DNA from: Rossellomorea vietnamensis
GTDB lineage: Bacteria > Bacillota > Bacilli > Bacillales > Bacillaceae_B
Direction of reading: 5' to 3'
NCBI RefSeq assembly: GCF_008180415.1
Contig: NZ_VTEI01000004.1
Span: forward strand, 248,679-280,803
DNA length: 32,125 nucleotides
Position numbers and translations under genes: made by a program. Below the pieces are notes generated by a model that worked only from the letters and a program-made list of their open reading frames with translations, was not told the origin of the DNA and made no database searches. Within the stretch, counting starts at the first letter, position 1; the number at the start of each line of letters is the position of its first letter. Shown here piece after piece: positions 21,908 through 29,747 of the stretch.

Positions 21908-21928
21908 GATTAAGAGATTCAACACAAG

Positions 21929-21966
21929 AAAGCGCGAAGAGGGACTGTCCCTTTTCGCGCTTTTTT
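21929..21966 (+). terminator. Terminator of the licT-bglP-bglA operon
   Basis: AAAGCGCGAA at 21929-21938 pairs with TTCGCGCTTT at 21954-21963, and the stem continues inward through GAGGGAC/GTCCCTT to a very small loop, followed by T. The first 24 bases of this hairpin recur exactly at 31671-31694. Confidence 0.92.
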
Positions 21967-21994
21967 GTGTGGATGTGTATCAGTCAATTTCAAA

Positions 21995-22912
21995 TCAAGC
22001 CTTTGCGGATAATTTGAAGAATGTGATTTCTGGTGGACAATTGATCCTGATTGGGAACAGGCTGAACCCAATCCCTCGATTTACATAAAGGCTGTTTCCA
22101 TTCCTGCCGTAACTCTCATCAGTCCAGCCGTCAACATGAGCATTTTTAGATCCAAGATCCTTATATGACCACTCTGGTGTGAAAGGTATCCGGATTTGTC
22201 CTCCATGCGTGTGGCCTGCAACAGCTGCTGGTGCAGAATCAGGCGGCAGTTTTTTAAACGCTTCAGGATTGTGCATCATGAACAGTCTTGGAGCATTGTC
22301 GGGAATATTCCTCAATGCTTTTGGTACATCCACATTACCCGGCCAGCTTGCCCCCAGTCCGCCCAAGTAAAGGGTATTCTCATTCTCCCCATTTGTTGTT
22401 ACTTCATTGTTTTTTAAAGTAAGAGGAACAGACTCATTCTGAAGCACGCGGATACCCTTCTCCCCTAACATTCGGTCTACACGATCCGCTGTTTCCTGGT
22501 TAACTCTGTCATCTTTTTTATCCATTGCATAATCATGATTTCCGAGAAGGGCAAAGACAGGTATATCAGCCTCCTCTAATGGTGTCAGAGCATCTGCGAC
22601 CTTCTCCATTTGTACCGTGTTGTCATCTGCAGGATGATAGACATAGTCTCCCAGAAGCAGTACAGCTTGAGGTTCTTCTTCAATAATCTTATCCACTGCA
22701 CGGGGAATCACAGAGTCATTATCCATCCACATTCCGACCTGGAAATCTCCTAATACCGCTATATCTTTTCCCTCCCAAGCTTGGGGAAGGTTGGGAATCT
22801 CTGCTGTTTCTTGTTCAACAGCAATCGTATAAGGCTCAATAATACCCCAGGCTAAAAGCAGGAGGAGAGCTATGCCAATTGTAATTCCAGCTCTTTTAAA
22901 AAATTTTTTCAT
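21995..22912 (-). CDS. Membrane-anchored metallophosphoesterase, YkuE/YaeI-like
   Basis: This is a calcineurin-type phosphoesterase of 305 residues with an N-terminal membrane anchor (about residues 8-26), so the catalytic domain probably faces outward. Metal motifs appear in order: GDFQ (Asp56), GDYV (Asp89), GNHD (125-127), MMHNPE and GHTHGG. The usual DxH of the first motif is DxQ here (Gln58). Relatives such as YkuE and YaeI act on cell-envelope or lipid phosphates, but the substrate is not settled. The start has GAGAGG upstream. The PAP2 gene upstream on the same strand may be co-transcribed. Confidence 0.85.
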   Translation of the reverse strand: MKKFFKRAGITIGIALLLLLAWGIIEPYTIAVEQETAEIPNLPQAWEGKDIAVLGDFQVGMWMDNDSVIPRAVDKIIEEEPQAVLLLGDYVYHPADDNTVQMEKVADALTPLEEADIPVFALLGNHDYAMDKKDDRVNQETADRVDRMLGEKGIRVLQNESVPLTLKNNEVTTNGENENTLYLGGLGASWPGNVDVPKALRNIPDNAPRLFMMHNPEAFKKLPPDSAPAAVAGHTHGGQIRIPFTPEWSYKDLGSKNAHVDGWTDESYGRNGNSLYVNRGIGFSLFPIRINCPPEITFFKLSAKA

Positions 22913-22950
22913 GCATAATGCCTCTCTTCTTCTCAGTATAATAATTCTCT

Positions 22951-23673
22951 CTAGAACAGTTCAGAGAAAAATTCGCGTGTTGCCTTTATAGGCCGCACCT
23001 CACTCCTGCTCTGCCAGTTGACATATTCAAGCGCCAGGATACAAAGGATCAGCCAGAACCCTCCGGCCAGCTGTCCGGCAAGAACATCTGTCGGGAAGTG
23101 GGCGCCCAAGTAAATTCTGCTTATGCCAATGGAAACAAAGAGCAGTGCTGCCATAGTCGCGATTGTCCATTTAGCAGCACGTGAAAGGCCGCTTCTGACC
23201 ACAAGGTAGATCAGGAATCCGTAGAAAATCAAAGATCCCATCGAGTGGCCGCTTGGGAAGCTGAAGCCGACTGCATCGATCTCCGGATTAATCGACGGCC
23301 GTCCTCTTTCGTAAAAGGTTTTTAAAAGTTTAGTAAGCAGTCCGCCTGCACCTATGGCCAGGATGAAGAAGAGAATCCCCCACTTATCCTTAAATTTAAA
23401 CCACAGGACTCCAATGGTTATAATCGAAGCAGTGGTAATGAACCATACAGAGCCAAGCTCAGTGATGAAGAGCATAAACTGGTCAAGTCCAGCGCTCTCA
23501 ATTGAAATAAAGAAATCGATGATGGCGTCATCAAAGGTTTTGACTTCGTTTTCAAGCAGGCCCTCTGCTATCTCTGAAAACCCATAGATGAACAGACCTG
23601 ATATGACGAGCCCAACTAAAATTAACAGGACAGGAAATCCGACTTTTTTGACCTCTTGCTGTTCTGGTTTCAA
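22951..23673 (-). CDS. PAP2-family membrane phosphatase
   Basis: This 240-residue integral membrane protein has about six hydrophobic segments and all three phosphatase motifs: KTFYERGRP (KX6RP), FPSGHS and SRIYLGAHFPTDV (SRX5HX3D). Family members dephosphorylate lipid phosphates such as phosphatidic acid, phosphatidylglycerophosphate or undecaprenyl pyrophosphate. Which one cannot be told here. The start is TTG 23673, six bases after GGAGGG. The metallophosphoesterase gene follows about 40 bp downstream, suggesting a two-gene envelope-phosphate unit. Confidence 0.9.
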   Translation of the reverse strand: MKPEQQEVKKVGFPVLLILVGLVISGLFIYGFSEIAEGLLENEVKTFDDAIIDFFISIESAGLDQFMLFITELGSVWFITTASIITIGVLWFKFKDKWGILFFILAIGAGGLLTKLLKTFYERGRPSINPEIDAVGFSFPSGHSMGSLIFYGFLIYLVVRSGLSRAAKWTIATMAALLFVSIGISRIYLGAHFPTDVLAGQLAGGFWLILCILALEYVNWQSRSEVRPIKATREFFSELF

Positions 23674-23705
23674 CAGAATCCCTCCATTTCTATAAGTAAA
23701 ATAAA

Positions 23706-23737
23706 AAGCCGTGGAAGGTATCCATGGCTTACGGCTT
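23706..23737 (-). terminator. Minus-strand terminator upstream of the PAP2 gene
   Basis: AAGCCGT at 23706-23712 pairs with ACGGCTT at 23731-23737; read on the minus strand the hairpin runs into TTTTTAT. It would end transcription of the gene at 23864-24181, though it lies 127 bp past its stop. Confidence 0.65.
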
Positions 23738-23863
23738 ATTAGTGCTGCTATTCTTTTCTTACCCTTTATGAAGAACTTATAACTAATTAGTTACTTACAG
23801 GAGGAGATTCGACTAATGAGAGTTAAAGAGAGCTTATGACATTTGGTATAAAAGCAAAGGTCC

Positions 23864-24181
23864 CTACACCCTTTGAATATTTGTGATCTGTGTAATCGGC
23901 ACACCTTGCATAGGCAGCAATTCCTGAAGCTCCTCGCCTACTACAGGGATGTAATCAGTGCCTTCCTTAAATCCATACCGTTCTTTTATATAAATATCGA
24001 AGTTGCACTTGACCTGAAGGGCGATATCGCCTTCGCGGTCGAACGGAGGGGAAACGGTCTGAACATCAAATTGATTGCCATTTTTACTGAAGGCATTTAT
24101 GGTTTTGATCGCTTTAGGTTTGTAATTTTTAACAGCTTTGGGTGTATAAGAAAAAGTCACCCAGCCAGTTGCACTTATCAT
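23864..24181 (-). CDS. Hypothetical protein, unrecognised
   Basis: The 105-residue soluble protein has no obvious motif, signal or membrane segment. It has Lys-rich strands near the N-terminus (YTPKAVKNYKPKAIKTI) and a C-terminal PMQGVPITQITNIQRV. The start is ATG 24181, with a GAGGTG-type site upstream; the GTG at 24190 is part of that site. A plus-strand ORF of similar length covers the same bases but has no ribosome binding site, so I prefer the minus strand. It appears to be a single-gene unit ending at the hairpin at 23706-23737. Confidence 0.6.
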   Translation of the reverse strand: MISATGWVTFSYTPKAVKNYKPKAIKTINAFSKNGNQFDVQTVSPPFDREGDIALQVKCNFDIYIKERYGFKEGTDYIPVVGEELQELLPMQGVPITQITNIQRV

Positions 24182-24490
24182 GGAGAACACCTCGTGAATC
24201 TATTTTTTTGTTATAAAAGGTATTCTTGAAGTATAGCAGAAGATAGCAGCAGAGGCATTTACTTGTATTGGAAGTGAAGGATTCTGCTTGGGCTTAATTC
24301 GGGTTGAAGGTGCCCAAAGATTCTTCTATTCGGTCTTGCAAAAGGCTCTTCAAATATAGTTATCTGTAAAAAATTGCACTAAAAAAGCTAAAGGTGCTAA
24401 TGATGGTGTTAAATGGCTTGTTAATTCGCATCCCGTTCTTGCGGATATAAGCGCTTGTAAGGGATTATGTGATAAAATTGTAAAAAATGG
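24182..24490. other. Intergenic region without a supported gene
   Basis: No ORF with a ribosome binding site was found. It separates the minus-strand genes from the same-direction run of small genes that starts at 24550. Confidence 0.5.
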
Positions 24491-24521
24491 ATAATGCATT
24501 AACGGGGCAGGTTAAAAAGCC
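24491..24521 (+). repeat. Intergenic GGGGCAG element 1
   Basis: Contains AACGGGGCAGGTTAA (24501-24515), the core of an element found in every gap of the run of small genes to the right. Only the 3' half is recognisable. It lies just before the ribosome binding site of the next gene. Confidence 0.55.
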
Positions 24522-24549
24522 ACAATCATTTTTATTTGGGAGGTGGGCG

Positions 24550-24969
24550 ATGGTTATCAGGAAAATTGCTGTATCTTTGCTGACAGGGACGTTTATGATC
24601 ATTATTTTTTCAATGTTAGCTGAGAGATTGGCGGTTGGGCTAGCCACTGGGATGTATTTGCTGCCAATTCTTTTTATATATGGTATCCCTTCTTCAATAT
24701 TGTCAGACTTTGCTACCAGTAGATTAACAGGTTTAAAACGAGTTGGTGCATCTTTTCTCGTTCATACTTCTATGGGTTTACTTTTCCTAGCAGCCCCTAT
24801 ATTACTGACTGGAAGTAAAGGCGGAATAGAAAATTTCCTGTCCCCTTTTGTAGTTTTAACAGCCATTATTTTTTGGCTTACAGATGAAGGTATAAGGAGT
24901 TATAAATTCAGAAGAATATTGGTTAAAGTCAAGCGGTTTCTAAATGACCTTGGCGAACTTAGAATTTGA
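24550..24969 (+). CDS. Four-helix small membrane protein
   Basis: The 139-residue protein has four hydrophobic segments (about residues 7-23, 28-46, 67-86 and 95-112) and a basic C-terminal tail (SYKFRRILVKVKRF). I do not recognise a family. The start is ATG 24550 because GGAGGTGGG lies just upstream; the ORF extends back to 24487, but those codons are the repeat element. It is the first of six unrelated genes in one direction, each preceded by a GGGGCAG-type element. Confidence 0.65.
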   Translation: MVIRKIAVSLLTGTFMIIIFSMLAERLAVGLATGMYLLPILFIYGIPSSILSDFATSRLTGLKRVGASFLVHTSMGLLFLAAPILLTGSKGGIENFLSPFVVLTAIIFWLTDEGIRSYKFRRILVKVKRFLNDLGELRI

Positions 24970-25000
24970 GTTTCCCATATACACAATGCTATCAGGAAAG

Positions 25001-25055
25001 GGAATGAACAAGCAGCCGCCGTTTGTTTCAGTAAAGGGGCAGATAATTGAAAATT
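25001..25055 (+). repeat. Intergenic GGGGCAG element 2
   Basis: Carries both halves of the element: GAACAAGCAGCCGCC (5' half) and TTTCAGTAAAGGGGCAGATAA (abridged 3' half, 25026-25045). It lies between the four-helix protein and the first lipoprotein. Confidence 0.7.
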
Positions 25056-25087
25056 ACCTTTATGTATATATAAAAGAGGTGAGTGGA

Positions 25088-25477
25088 TTGAAATTTAAAA
25101 ATTTATTCTACGGTTTGATTGCATTAGCCTCATTAATGTTTTCAGGATGCAACATTCAAGGGGGAACTACAACCGTGTCAAGTGATCGTATTGATGCTGC
25201 TGAAGTTTTAACATTGGATTCTGATGCTGATATTTTTCAGTATGATGGAGTAATTTACCAAACTAATATTGATTGGGTAGAAGAGTTATCTTTAACAAAA
25301 GATGTTCAAATCGGTGAAATACAAACAAAAAATGAAACTAATACAGATTTTGAAAATGAGATGTCAAATAAACTCCCTGTTAGTACAAAGATTTTTTCCA
25401 CCAAAGAAAGAGGAGATATTTTAATAGTTGAATCTGAAGGAAAACTCAAAAAATACCTTACAATCGTCGAAGGGTGA
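25088..25477 (+). CDS. Small lipoprotein of unknown function
   Basis: From TTG 25088, preceded by AGAGGTGA, the product is 129 residues with a lipoprotein signal peptide ending FSGC (Cys21). The mature domain is acidic and shows a strand-rich pattern with DADIFQYDGVIYQTNIDWVEE. It resembles small secreted Bacillus lipoproteins, but I cannot name a family. The longer ORF start at 24944 overlaps the previous gene and the repeat element and is rejected. Confidence 0.7.
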   Translation: MKFKNLFYGLIALASLMFSGCNIQGGTTTVSSDRIDAAEVLTLDSDADIFQYDGVIYQTNIDWVEELSLTKDVQIGEIQTKNETNTDFENEMSNKLPVSTKIFSTKERGDILIVESEGKLKKYLTIVEG

Positions 25478-25482
25478 AACAA

Positions 25483-25570
25483 TATCTTGTTCAACGGGAG
25501 CGTTTGCCGAACAAGCAGCCGTCCCCTGTATTGTTCAATTATTGGGGCAGATTGATTAAACAAGGATTAA
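25483..25570 (+). repeat. Intergenic GGGGCAG element 3 (most complete copy)
   Basis: The 5' half has CTTGTTCAACGGGAGCG then TTTGCCGAACAAGCAGCCG. The 3' half has TGTTCAATTATTGGGGCAGA followed by TTGATTAAACAAGG. Within the 3' half, TTGTTCAAT and ATTAAACAA form an imperfect inverted repeat around GGGGCAG. It starts a few bases after one stop codon and ends just before the next ribosome binding site. Confidence 0.8.
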
Positions 25571-25581
25571 GGAGGATTTAA

Positions 25582-25839
25582 ATGAAAAGCTGGTGGAAAT
25601 GGTTTTATACATCTTTTATTATGTTGATCACATTCACAATTTTTCAATTTCAATTCTTAACGTGGCTTACTCGAGAAAGTTTAGATACCTTTTATCTTTC
25701 TGGCTGGGTAATTTCATTATTATTTGCTGTTGGATTACTAATTTATCAATGGAAAGAAGAGAGGAACATCGAAGAAATAAAAAAGGAAAACGAACGATTG
25801 AAGGAAGCAGTAGAGTATTATCGTCACAAGGCGGAGTGA
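25582..25839 (+). CDS. Small two-helix membrane protein with coiled-coil tail
   Basis: The 85-residue protein has two hydrophobic helices (about residues 9-28 and 38-55), then a charged Lys/Glu helix (about 58-83, ERNIEEIKKENERLKEAVEY) with heptad spacing, so a cytoplasmic coiled coil is likely. The start ATG follows AAGGAGG. Function is unknown. A second frame of similar length overlaps it, but this frame has the ribosome binding site. Confidence 0.75.
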   Translation: MKSWWKWFYTSFIMLITFTIFQFQFLTWLTRESLDTFYLSGWVISLLFAVGLLIYQWKEERNIEEIKKENERLKEAVEYYRHKAE

Positions 25840-25856
25840 AAATGTAGATGGCCTTT

Positions 25857-25886
25857 CTTCAAGTGTAGGTTAATGGAACACTTGAG
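25857..25886 (+). repeat. Intergenic element 4, divergent form
   Basis: Contains AGGTTAATGGAACA, shared with elements 6 and 7, framed by TTCAAGTGT (25858-25866) and ACACTTGAG (25878-25886), which pair with one G-T. The GGGGC part is missing. Confidence 0.5.
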
Positions 25887-25956
25887 TAAGTTGAATGAAT
25901 TTTAAATGATTAGGGTTAAGTAACAAATGTTTTAGAAGAAATGAGAGGTTACTTAG

Positions 25957-26706
25957 ATGAAGAATAAATATAAAGTAGTTACTTTAAAAGAGCGTCTAGA
26001 TTTAAAGGATGAATTTAGTAGATTGCATAGCATCGGCTGGGTTAAATTTATGAGAGAAGACCCCATCGGAGTTAAAAACTGGGGGAAGTTACTCACTTAT
26101 TTTCCTGAGTTTCAGTTTCTCCTTTTGAATGATGACTTAGAACCTGTTGCCTGTGGCAACTCCATCCCTTTTAAGTGGGATGGTAACGAAAATTCTTTAC
26201 CCTCTGGCTGGGACGGGGTTTTAGAAAAGGGAGTATTGGATTTTGAAAATAACGTATCATCTAATTCGGTGTCAGCATTAGCCATTGTCATTCATCCAGA
26301 TTATAGAGGACAAGGACTCAGTGATATTATGGTCAGGGAAATGAAGGGATTAGTTGCAAAAAGCAGACTCGATAAGATGGTAGCACCTGTCCGTCCTTCT
26401 TTGAAATCCAAGTACCCCCTCATTCCAATGGAGGAGTACATTACGTGGAAAAGAGAAGATGGAACTCCATTTGACCCTTGGATTAGGACTCATTGTAGAA
26501 CAGGTGCATCCATAATAAAAGTTGCAGCAGAGTCTATGGTAATACCAGCTTCAGTTGAAACTTGGGAGGACTGGATTGGGATGGAGCTTCCTTCGTCAGG
26601 TGCCTACATTATCAAAGAGGGCTTAGTTCCATTACAGGTAGATAGGGAGACAGATGAGGGAACGTATATTGAACCAAACGTGTGGTTAGAACATCATTTA
26701 ACATAA
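25957..26706 (+). CDS. GNAT-family acetyltransferase
   Basis: The 249-residue protein has the acetyl-CoA binding motif A of GNAT enzymes in ALAIVIHPDYRGQGLSDIMV (about residues 108-127), where RGQGLS is the pyrophosphate loop. Such enzymes acetylate amines on small molecules or proteins; the substrate is unknown. The extended N-terminal and C-terminal parts are typical of Bacillaceae members of about 250 residues. AGAGGT lies upstream of the ATG. It is flanked by elements of the GGGGCAG family and has no functional link to its neighbours. Confidence 0.85.
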   Translation: MKNKYKVVTLKERLDLKDEFSRLHSIGWVKFMREDPIGVKNWGKLLTYFPEFQFLLLNDDLEPVACGNSIPFKWDGNENSLPSGWDGVLEKGVLDFENNVSSNSVSALAIVIHPDYRGQGLSDIMVREMKGLVAKSRLDKMVAPVRPSLKSKYPLIPMEEYITWKREDGTPFDPWIRTHCRTGASIIKVAAESMVIPASVETWEDWIGMELPSSGAYIIKEGLVPLQVDRETDEGTYIEPNVWLEHHLT

Positions 26707-26714
26707 TGAAAATA

Positions 26715-26790
26715 ATCTTCAGTTAAGGGGGAGTTTGCTGAACAAGCGGCTGCCCTCTGTTCAAATAAAAGGCAGGATAACAGAATAAGA
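26715..26790 (+). repeat. Intergenic GGGGCAG element 5
   Basis: The 5' half reads CTTCAGTTAAGGGGGAG then TTTGCTGAACAAGCGGCTG. The 3' half is degraded to TGTTCAAATAAAAGGCAGG then ATAACAGAATAAG. It fills the gap between the acetyltransferase and the histidine phosphatase. Confidence 0.75.
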
Positions 26791-26809
26791 ACTAAAGGAG
26801 GAGGTACTT

Positions 26810-27385
26810 GTGGAATTAGTTTTTATAAGACACGGACAGGGGAAACACACCTTAAATTTACCAGACAGTTTACAAATTCAAGACCCTACCTTAACTAAAA
26901 AGGGGGTATATCAAGCCCAATCTCTTCAATCACAAATTGCTTTAGAAGAAAGAGATATAGTAGTTATAAGTCCTGTCAGAAGAACTTTAGAGACAGCAAA
27001 TATTTTAACTGAAGACATCAGTTGCAGAAAAATTGTAAGTCCTTTAGTATCGCCAAGAATGTTCCCACAAAATCCAGAGTGGAAAACCCTTCCTTGCGAT
27101 AGGATGTTAAATCAGAAATTGATAAAAGAGCAATTTCCACGCTTTACCATCGAAGAAGGACTTTCAGAAGAGCTTTGGACTTCTGGAATAAATACAATAC
27201 CTGAACAAGAATTTAATTTATTAGCAGAAACTTTTCTTAGATGGTGTAAAAGCCAAAGTGTTGAACATATATATATAGTTTCGCACGATGGAACAATCAA
27301 TTCGTATAGGCAATTCATTAAAGGAGAAAAACTAACCAGAAAAGACTTTCTGAAAGATGCTGGATGGATTAAACAAAGTTGTTAG
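26810..27385 (+). CDS. Histidine phosphatase family protein
   Basis: The 191-residue protein has the RHGQ motif at residues 7-10 (FIRHGQGKHT), the second Arg in SPVRRTLETA, and the late catalytic His in IVSHDGTINSYR. These are the marks of the phosphoglycerate-mutase-like histidine phosphatases. Substrate is unknown; the middle insertion (PEWKTLPCDRML) resembles the fungal/bacterial SixA-like group only loosely. The start is GTG 26810 after AAAGGAGGAGGT. Confidence 0.88.
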   Translation: MELVFIRHGQGKHTLNLPDSLQIQDPTLTKKGVYQAQSLQSQIALEERDIVVISPVRRTLETANILTEDISCRKIVSPLVSPRMFPQNPEWKTLPCDRMLNQKLIKEQFPRFTIEEGLSEELWTSGINTIPEQEFNLLAETFLRWCKSQSVEHIYIVSHDGTINSYRQFIKGEKLTRKDFLKDAGWIKQSC

Positions 27386-27460
27386 TCTTCTGTTAAAGGG
27401 GGCAATTTCCCCGGCTATTGTCCTATGTTCAATTATTGGGGCAGTTTAATGGAACAATGT
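27386..27460 (+). repeat. Intergenic GGGGCAG element 6
   Basis: Opens with CTTCTGTTAAAGGGGGC, has a diverged middle, and ends with TGTTCAATTATTGGGGCAGT then TTAATGGAACAATG. The 3' half is almost identical to that of element 3. Confidence 0.78.
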
Positions 27461-27485
27461 GTTTAAAAAAACAAGGGGGATGGGG

Positions 27486-27794
27486 ATGAAGAAAGGTTTC
27501 AGTTTCGCAATAATAATTCTTGCATTATTCCTTGCGGCTTGTAATGGTATAGTCTCTTCTCCGACTACTACTTCTTCGTTGTTGGCGGTCATAGATAAAG
27601 GTTATTCAAGCGATGATGAAGAATATTGGCTTAGTGCTTATGACCCAAATAACCAAACTGAGGAAGATGCGTTTAGGATTATAGTTCAAGATGAGGTAGC
27701 TTGGGGGTTAATTGAGGAGAATAAAGAATATGTTTCTACGTACATACAAGAAGAAGGGGAACCTGCTGTCTTAGAGAAAATGGAACCCAAATAA
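27486..27794 (+). CDS. Small lipoprotein of unknown function
   Basis: The 102-residue protein starts with MKKGFSFAIIILALF and a lipobox LAAC (Cys19). The mature part is acidic (DKGYSSDDEEYWLSAYDP). Start ATG 27486 lies six bases after AAGGGGG; ATG 27480 is too close to it. No family is recognised. It is the last complete gene of the same-direction run. Confidence 0.7.
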   Translation: MKKGFSFAIIILALFLAACNGIVSSPTTTSSLLAVIDKGYSSDDEEYWLSAYDPNNQTEEDAFRIIVQDEVAWGLIEENKEYVSTYIQEEGEPAVLEKMEPK

Positions 27795-27801
27795 AAAATT
27801 C

Positions 27802-27838
27802 TCTTCTTCAACGAATGGGACAGGTTAATGGAATAAGG
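27802..27838 (+). repeat. Intergenic GGGGCAG element 7
   Basis: CTTCTTCAACGAATGGGACA then GGTTAATGGAATAAGG: a short form of the 3' half, with GGGACAG in place of GGGGCAG. Confidence 0.6.
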
Positions 27839-27896
27839 GGGTGTATGAAAACTTTATACTTTTCTTATTCGTAAAGGCTTTAAGGGGATAATGTTT

Positions 27897-27995
27897 ATGA
27901 AGAAACTGCTAAGTATTTTGTTATTAACTATATCCATGGTAGCTAACGGTGGAGTTAATGAAAGATCGTTATGCCGGCGCCAATTTAAATTATAA
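27897..27995 (+). pseudogene. Truncated signal-peptide ORF
   Basis: ATG 27897 follows AAGGGGATAATGTTT and encodes a signal-peptide-like start (MKKLLSILLLTISMVAN). At about codon 21 the frame runs into the 49-bp repeat at 27961 and stops after 32 codons. It looks like the first part of a secreted protein or lipoprotein gene whose remainder was lost when the repeat or the segment to its right was joined here. It is not expected to be functional. Confidence 0.6.
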
Positions 27996-28009
27996 GACAA
28001 AAAGACACG
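27961..28009 (+). repeat. 49-bp direct repeat, left copy
   Basis: Matches 30608-30656 at 41 of 49 positions without gaps, in the same orientation. It contains CGTTATGCCGGC and ends in CAAAAAGAC. The two copies bracket the efflux pump and its regulator. Confidence 0.75.
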
Positions 28010-28028
28010 CCGATCAGCGTGTCTTTTT
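27999..28028 (+). terminator. Terminator hairpin
   Basis: AAAAAGACACGC at 27999-28010 and GCGTGTCTTTTT at 28017-28028 form a perfect 12-bp stem. It ends the truncated ORF region, and its left arm overlaps the direct repeat. Confidence 0.85.
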
Positions 28029-28230
28029 ACTTTTATAGCAGCCAGTTTGGGTGTCATTCAATACGCGTGTCACCGTAGATAAATTATAAAAACGCCTTGT
28101 TAGAAATGCCCAATCCTTGATTAGGGGCAGCTATTAAAGAGTCTAACCATGTAATAGGTTCAATGTATGGTTAATCTCTTACCAGCATATTTAGGTTTAA
28201 AAGGGGAGTAGATTTAACTCACTGTCTCTG

Positions 28231-29712
28231 CTAGCTCTGGTGACTGGCCTTTCTAACGAGAGATTCCTCAGGAGCCTGGTCGACTCGTTTAAGGAAGAAG
28301 GCAAGCACCAGGCTGATGATTCCGATGATGATCATCGCAAAATAGGTATCGCTGATTCCCTGGATGGAAGCTTCCATCACCATATGGGCTTGTGATTCGC
28401 CATTGGTTCCACCCGCCATCATGTCCTGCAGATGGTCTTTTGTGCGGCTGGTCATGATTGTGACGAGCAGGGAAGTACCAATTGCACCGGCAACCTGCCT
28501 GGCAGTATTGGAAATCGCAGTCCCGTGCGCATGAAGGCTGGATGGCAGCTGGTTTAAACCAGCTGTTTGGAGCGGCATCAGAAATAACGCCATTCCAACC
28601 CGGCGGCCAGCATACATCAGGATTAAGTGAGCGTAACTGGTAGAAGCAGATAAATCTGTAAATGTATAAGTTGTTACCAGTATGATGGCTACCCCAATGA
28701 TGGTAAGCCATTTAGCTCCGAAGCGGTCGAATAGTTTTCCGACAGCCGGACTTAAGAGACCCATCAATAGTGCACCAGGCAGCATAAGGAAGCCTGCCTC
28801 CAAGGCCGTGAAGCCCCTGGCATTTTGCAGGTATAACGGGAGCAGAATCATGTCGGCATACATCACAATCGTTATCACGCAATTGATAATGGTCGTAAGT
28901 GAAAACATGTTAAATTTAAATGCTCTAAGATCAAGAAATGGCCGTTCCAAAACCAGCTGTCTCCATGTAAACAGAGCTATTCCAAGTACACCGGCCGACA
29001 GGGTTGAGAGAACCTCGATATTTCCCCATCCTTCACTTCCTGCTTCACTGAACCCGTAAAGAAGAGCTCCGAATCCTATAGTGGAAAGCACCAAGCTGAT
29101 CATATCCATTTTGCTTTCAGTCGTTTCGGACACATTTTTAAGAAAAATAAATCCACAGATAATGATAAGAACGATAAATGGAATCAAGCCATAGAACAAC
29201 GTTTGCCAAGGATAAATGTCAAGAACATATCCGGTCAGTGTCGGGCCGATGGCCGGTGCAAAAATAATTGCAAGCCCGACTGTCCCCATGGCGGTGCCTC
29301 TTCTTTCAGGCGGAAAAAGCTTTAAAACGACGTTCATTAATAAAGGCATGATGATGCCAGTAGAGGCAGCCTGGATCAGTCTCCCTGTGAGCAATACAGG
29401 AAAACTTGGTGCGATAGCCGAAACGATCGTTCCAACAAGGAAAATGAACATCGCGCTCAAGAACAACTGGCGGGTGGTGAATCGCTGCATAAGAAATCCA
29501 GTGACGGGGATCAATACCCCGTTGACCAGCATATATCCCGTAGTAAGCCACTGCCCCGTTGAAGCGTCAATATCAAAAGCCTCCATTAATTTAGGCAGGG
29601 CAACCGTCATGGTCGTTTGATTAAAAATTGTAAAAAAGGCACCCAAAATCATGATGGTCATGACTGGTCCTTTTCTTATCGAACTAATGTCCGTTGCTGC
29701 GCTGTCACTCAT
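28231..29712 (-). CDS. MFS drug efflux pump, DHA2/EmrB type
   Basis: The 493-residue protein has about 14 hydrophobic segments, as expected for the drug:H+ antiporter-2 family (EmrB/QacA/LmrB). Conserved features include the N-terminal GAFFTIFNQTTMTVALP, the loop 2-3 motif GFLMQRFTTRQLF and the motif C region IIFAPAIGPTLTGYV. It probably exports lipophilic toxins or antibiotics; the substrate is unknown. The start ATG has AAAGGATG upstream. The tetR-type gene is divergent, 223 bp away, with an operator-like palindrome over this gene's promoter. Confidence 0.92.
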   Translation of the reverse strand: MSDSAATDISSIRKGPVMTIMILGAFFTIFNQTTMTVALPKLMEAFDIDASTGQWLTTGYMLVNGVLIPVTGFLMQRFTTRQLFLSAMFIFLVGTIVSAIAPSFPVLLTGRLIQAASTGIIMPLLMNVVLKLFPPERRGTAMGTVGLAIIFAPAIGPTLTGYVLDIYPWQTLFYGLIPFIVLIIICGFIFLKNVSETTESKMDMISLVLSTIGFGALLYGFSEAGSEGWGNIEVLSTLSAGVLGIALFTWRQLVLERPFLDLRAFKFNMFSLTTIINCVITIVMYADMILLPLYLQNARGFTALEAGFLMLPGALLMGLLSPAVGKLFDRFGAKWLTIIGVAIILVTTYTFTDLSASTSYAHLILMYAGRRVGMALFLMPLQTAGLNQLPSSLHAHGTAISNTARQVAGAIGTSLLVTIMTSRTKDHLQDMMAGGTNGESQAHMVMEASIQGISDTYFAMIIIGIISLVLAFFLKRVDQAPEESLVRKASHQS

Positions 29713-29747
29713 ACTTAATCATCCTTTTCTTTTACGTCTCCAATAAT

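Noticed and set aside
23873..24229. 118-codon plus-strand ORF
   Set aside because: It overlaps the minus-strand hypothetical gene, which has a GAGGTG-type site; the plus-strand start has none.
25593..25847. Second 84-codon plus-strand frame overlapping the coiled-coil membrane protein
   Set aside because: The other frame has AAGGAGG at the right distance and a coherent membrane/coiled-coil pattern.
24491..27838. Calling the GGGGCAG elements true integron attC sites
   Set aside because: I could not find the GTTRRRY core pairing of attC and no integron integrase is present in the window; only the layout is similar.
29216..29620. 134-codon plus-strand ORF opposite the MFS gene
   Set aside because: Antisense to a clear membrane transporter; long opposite frames are common there.
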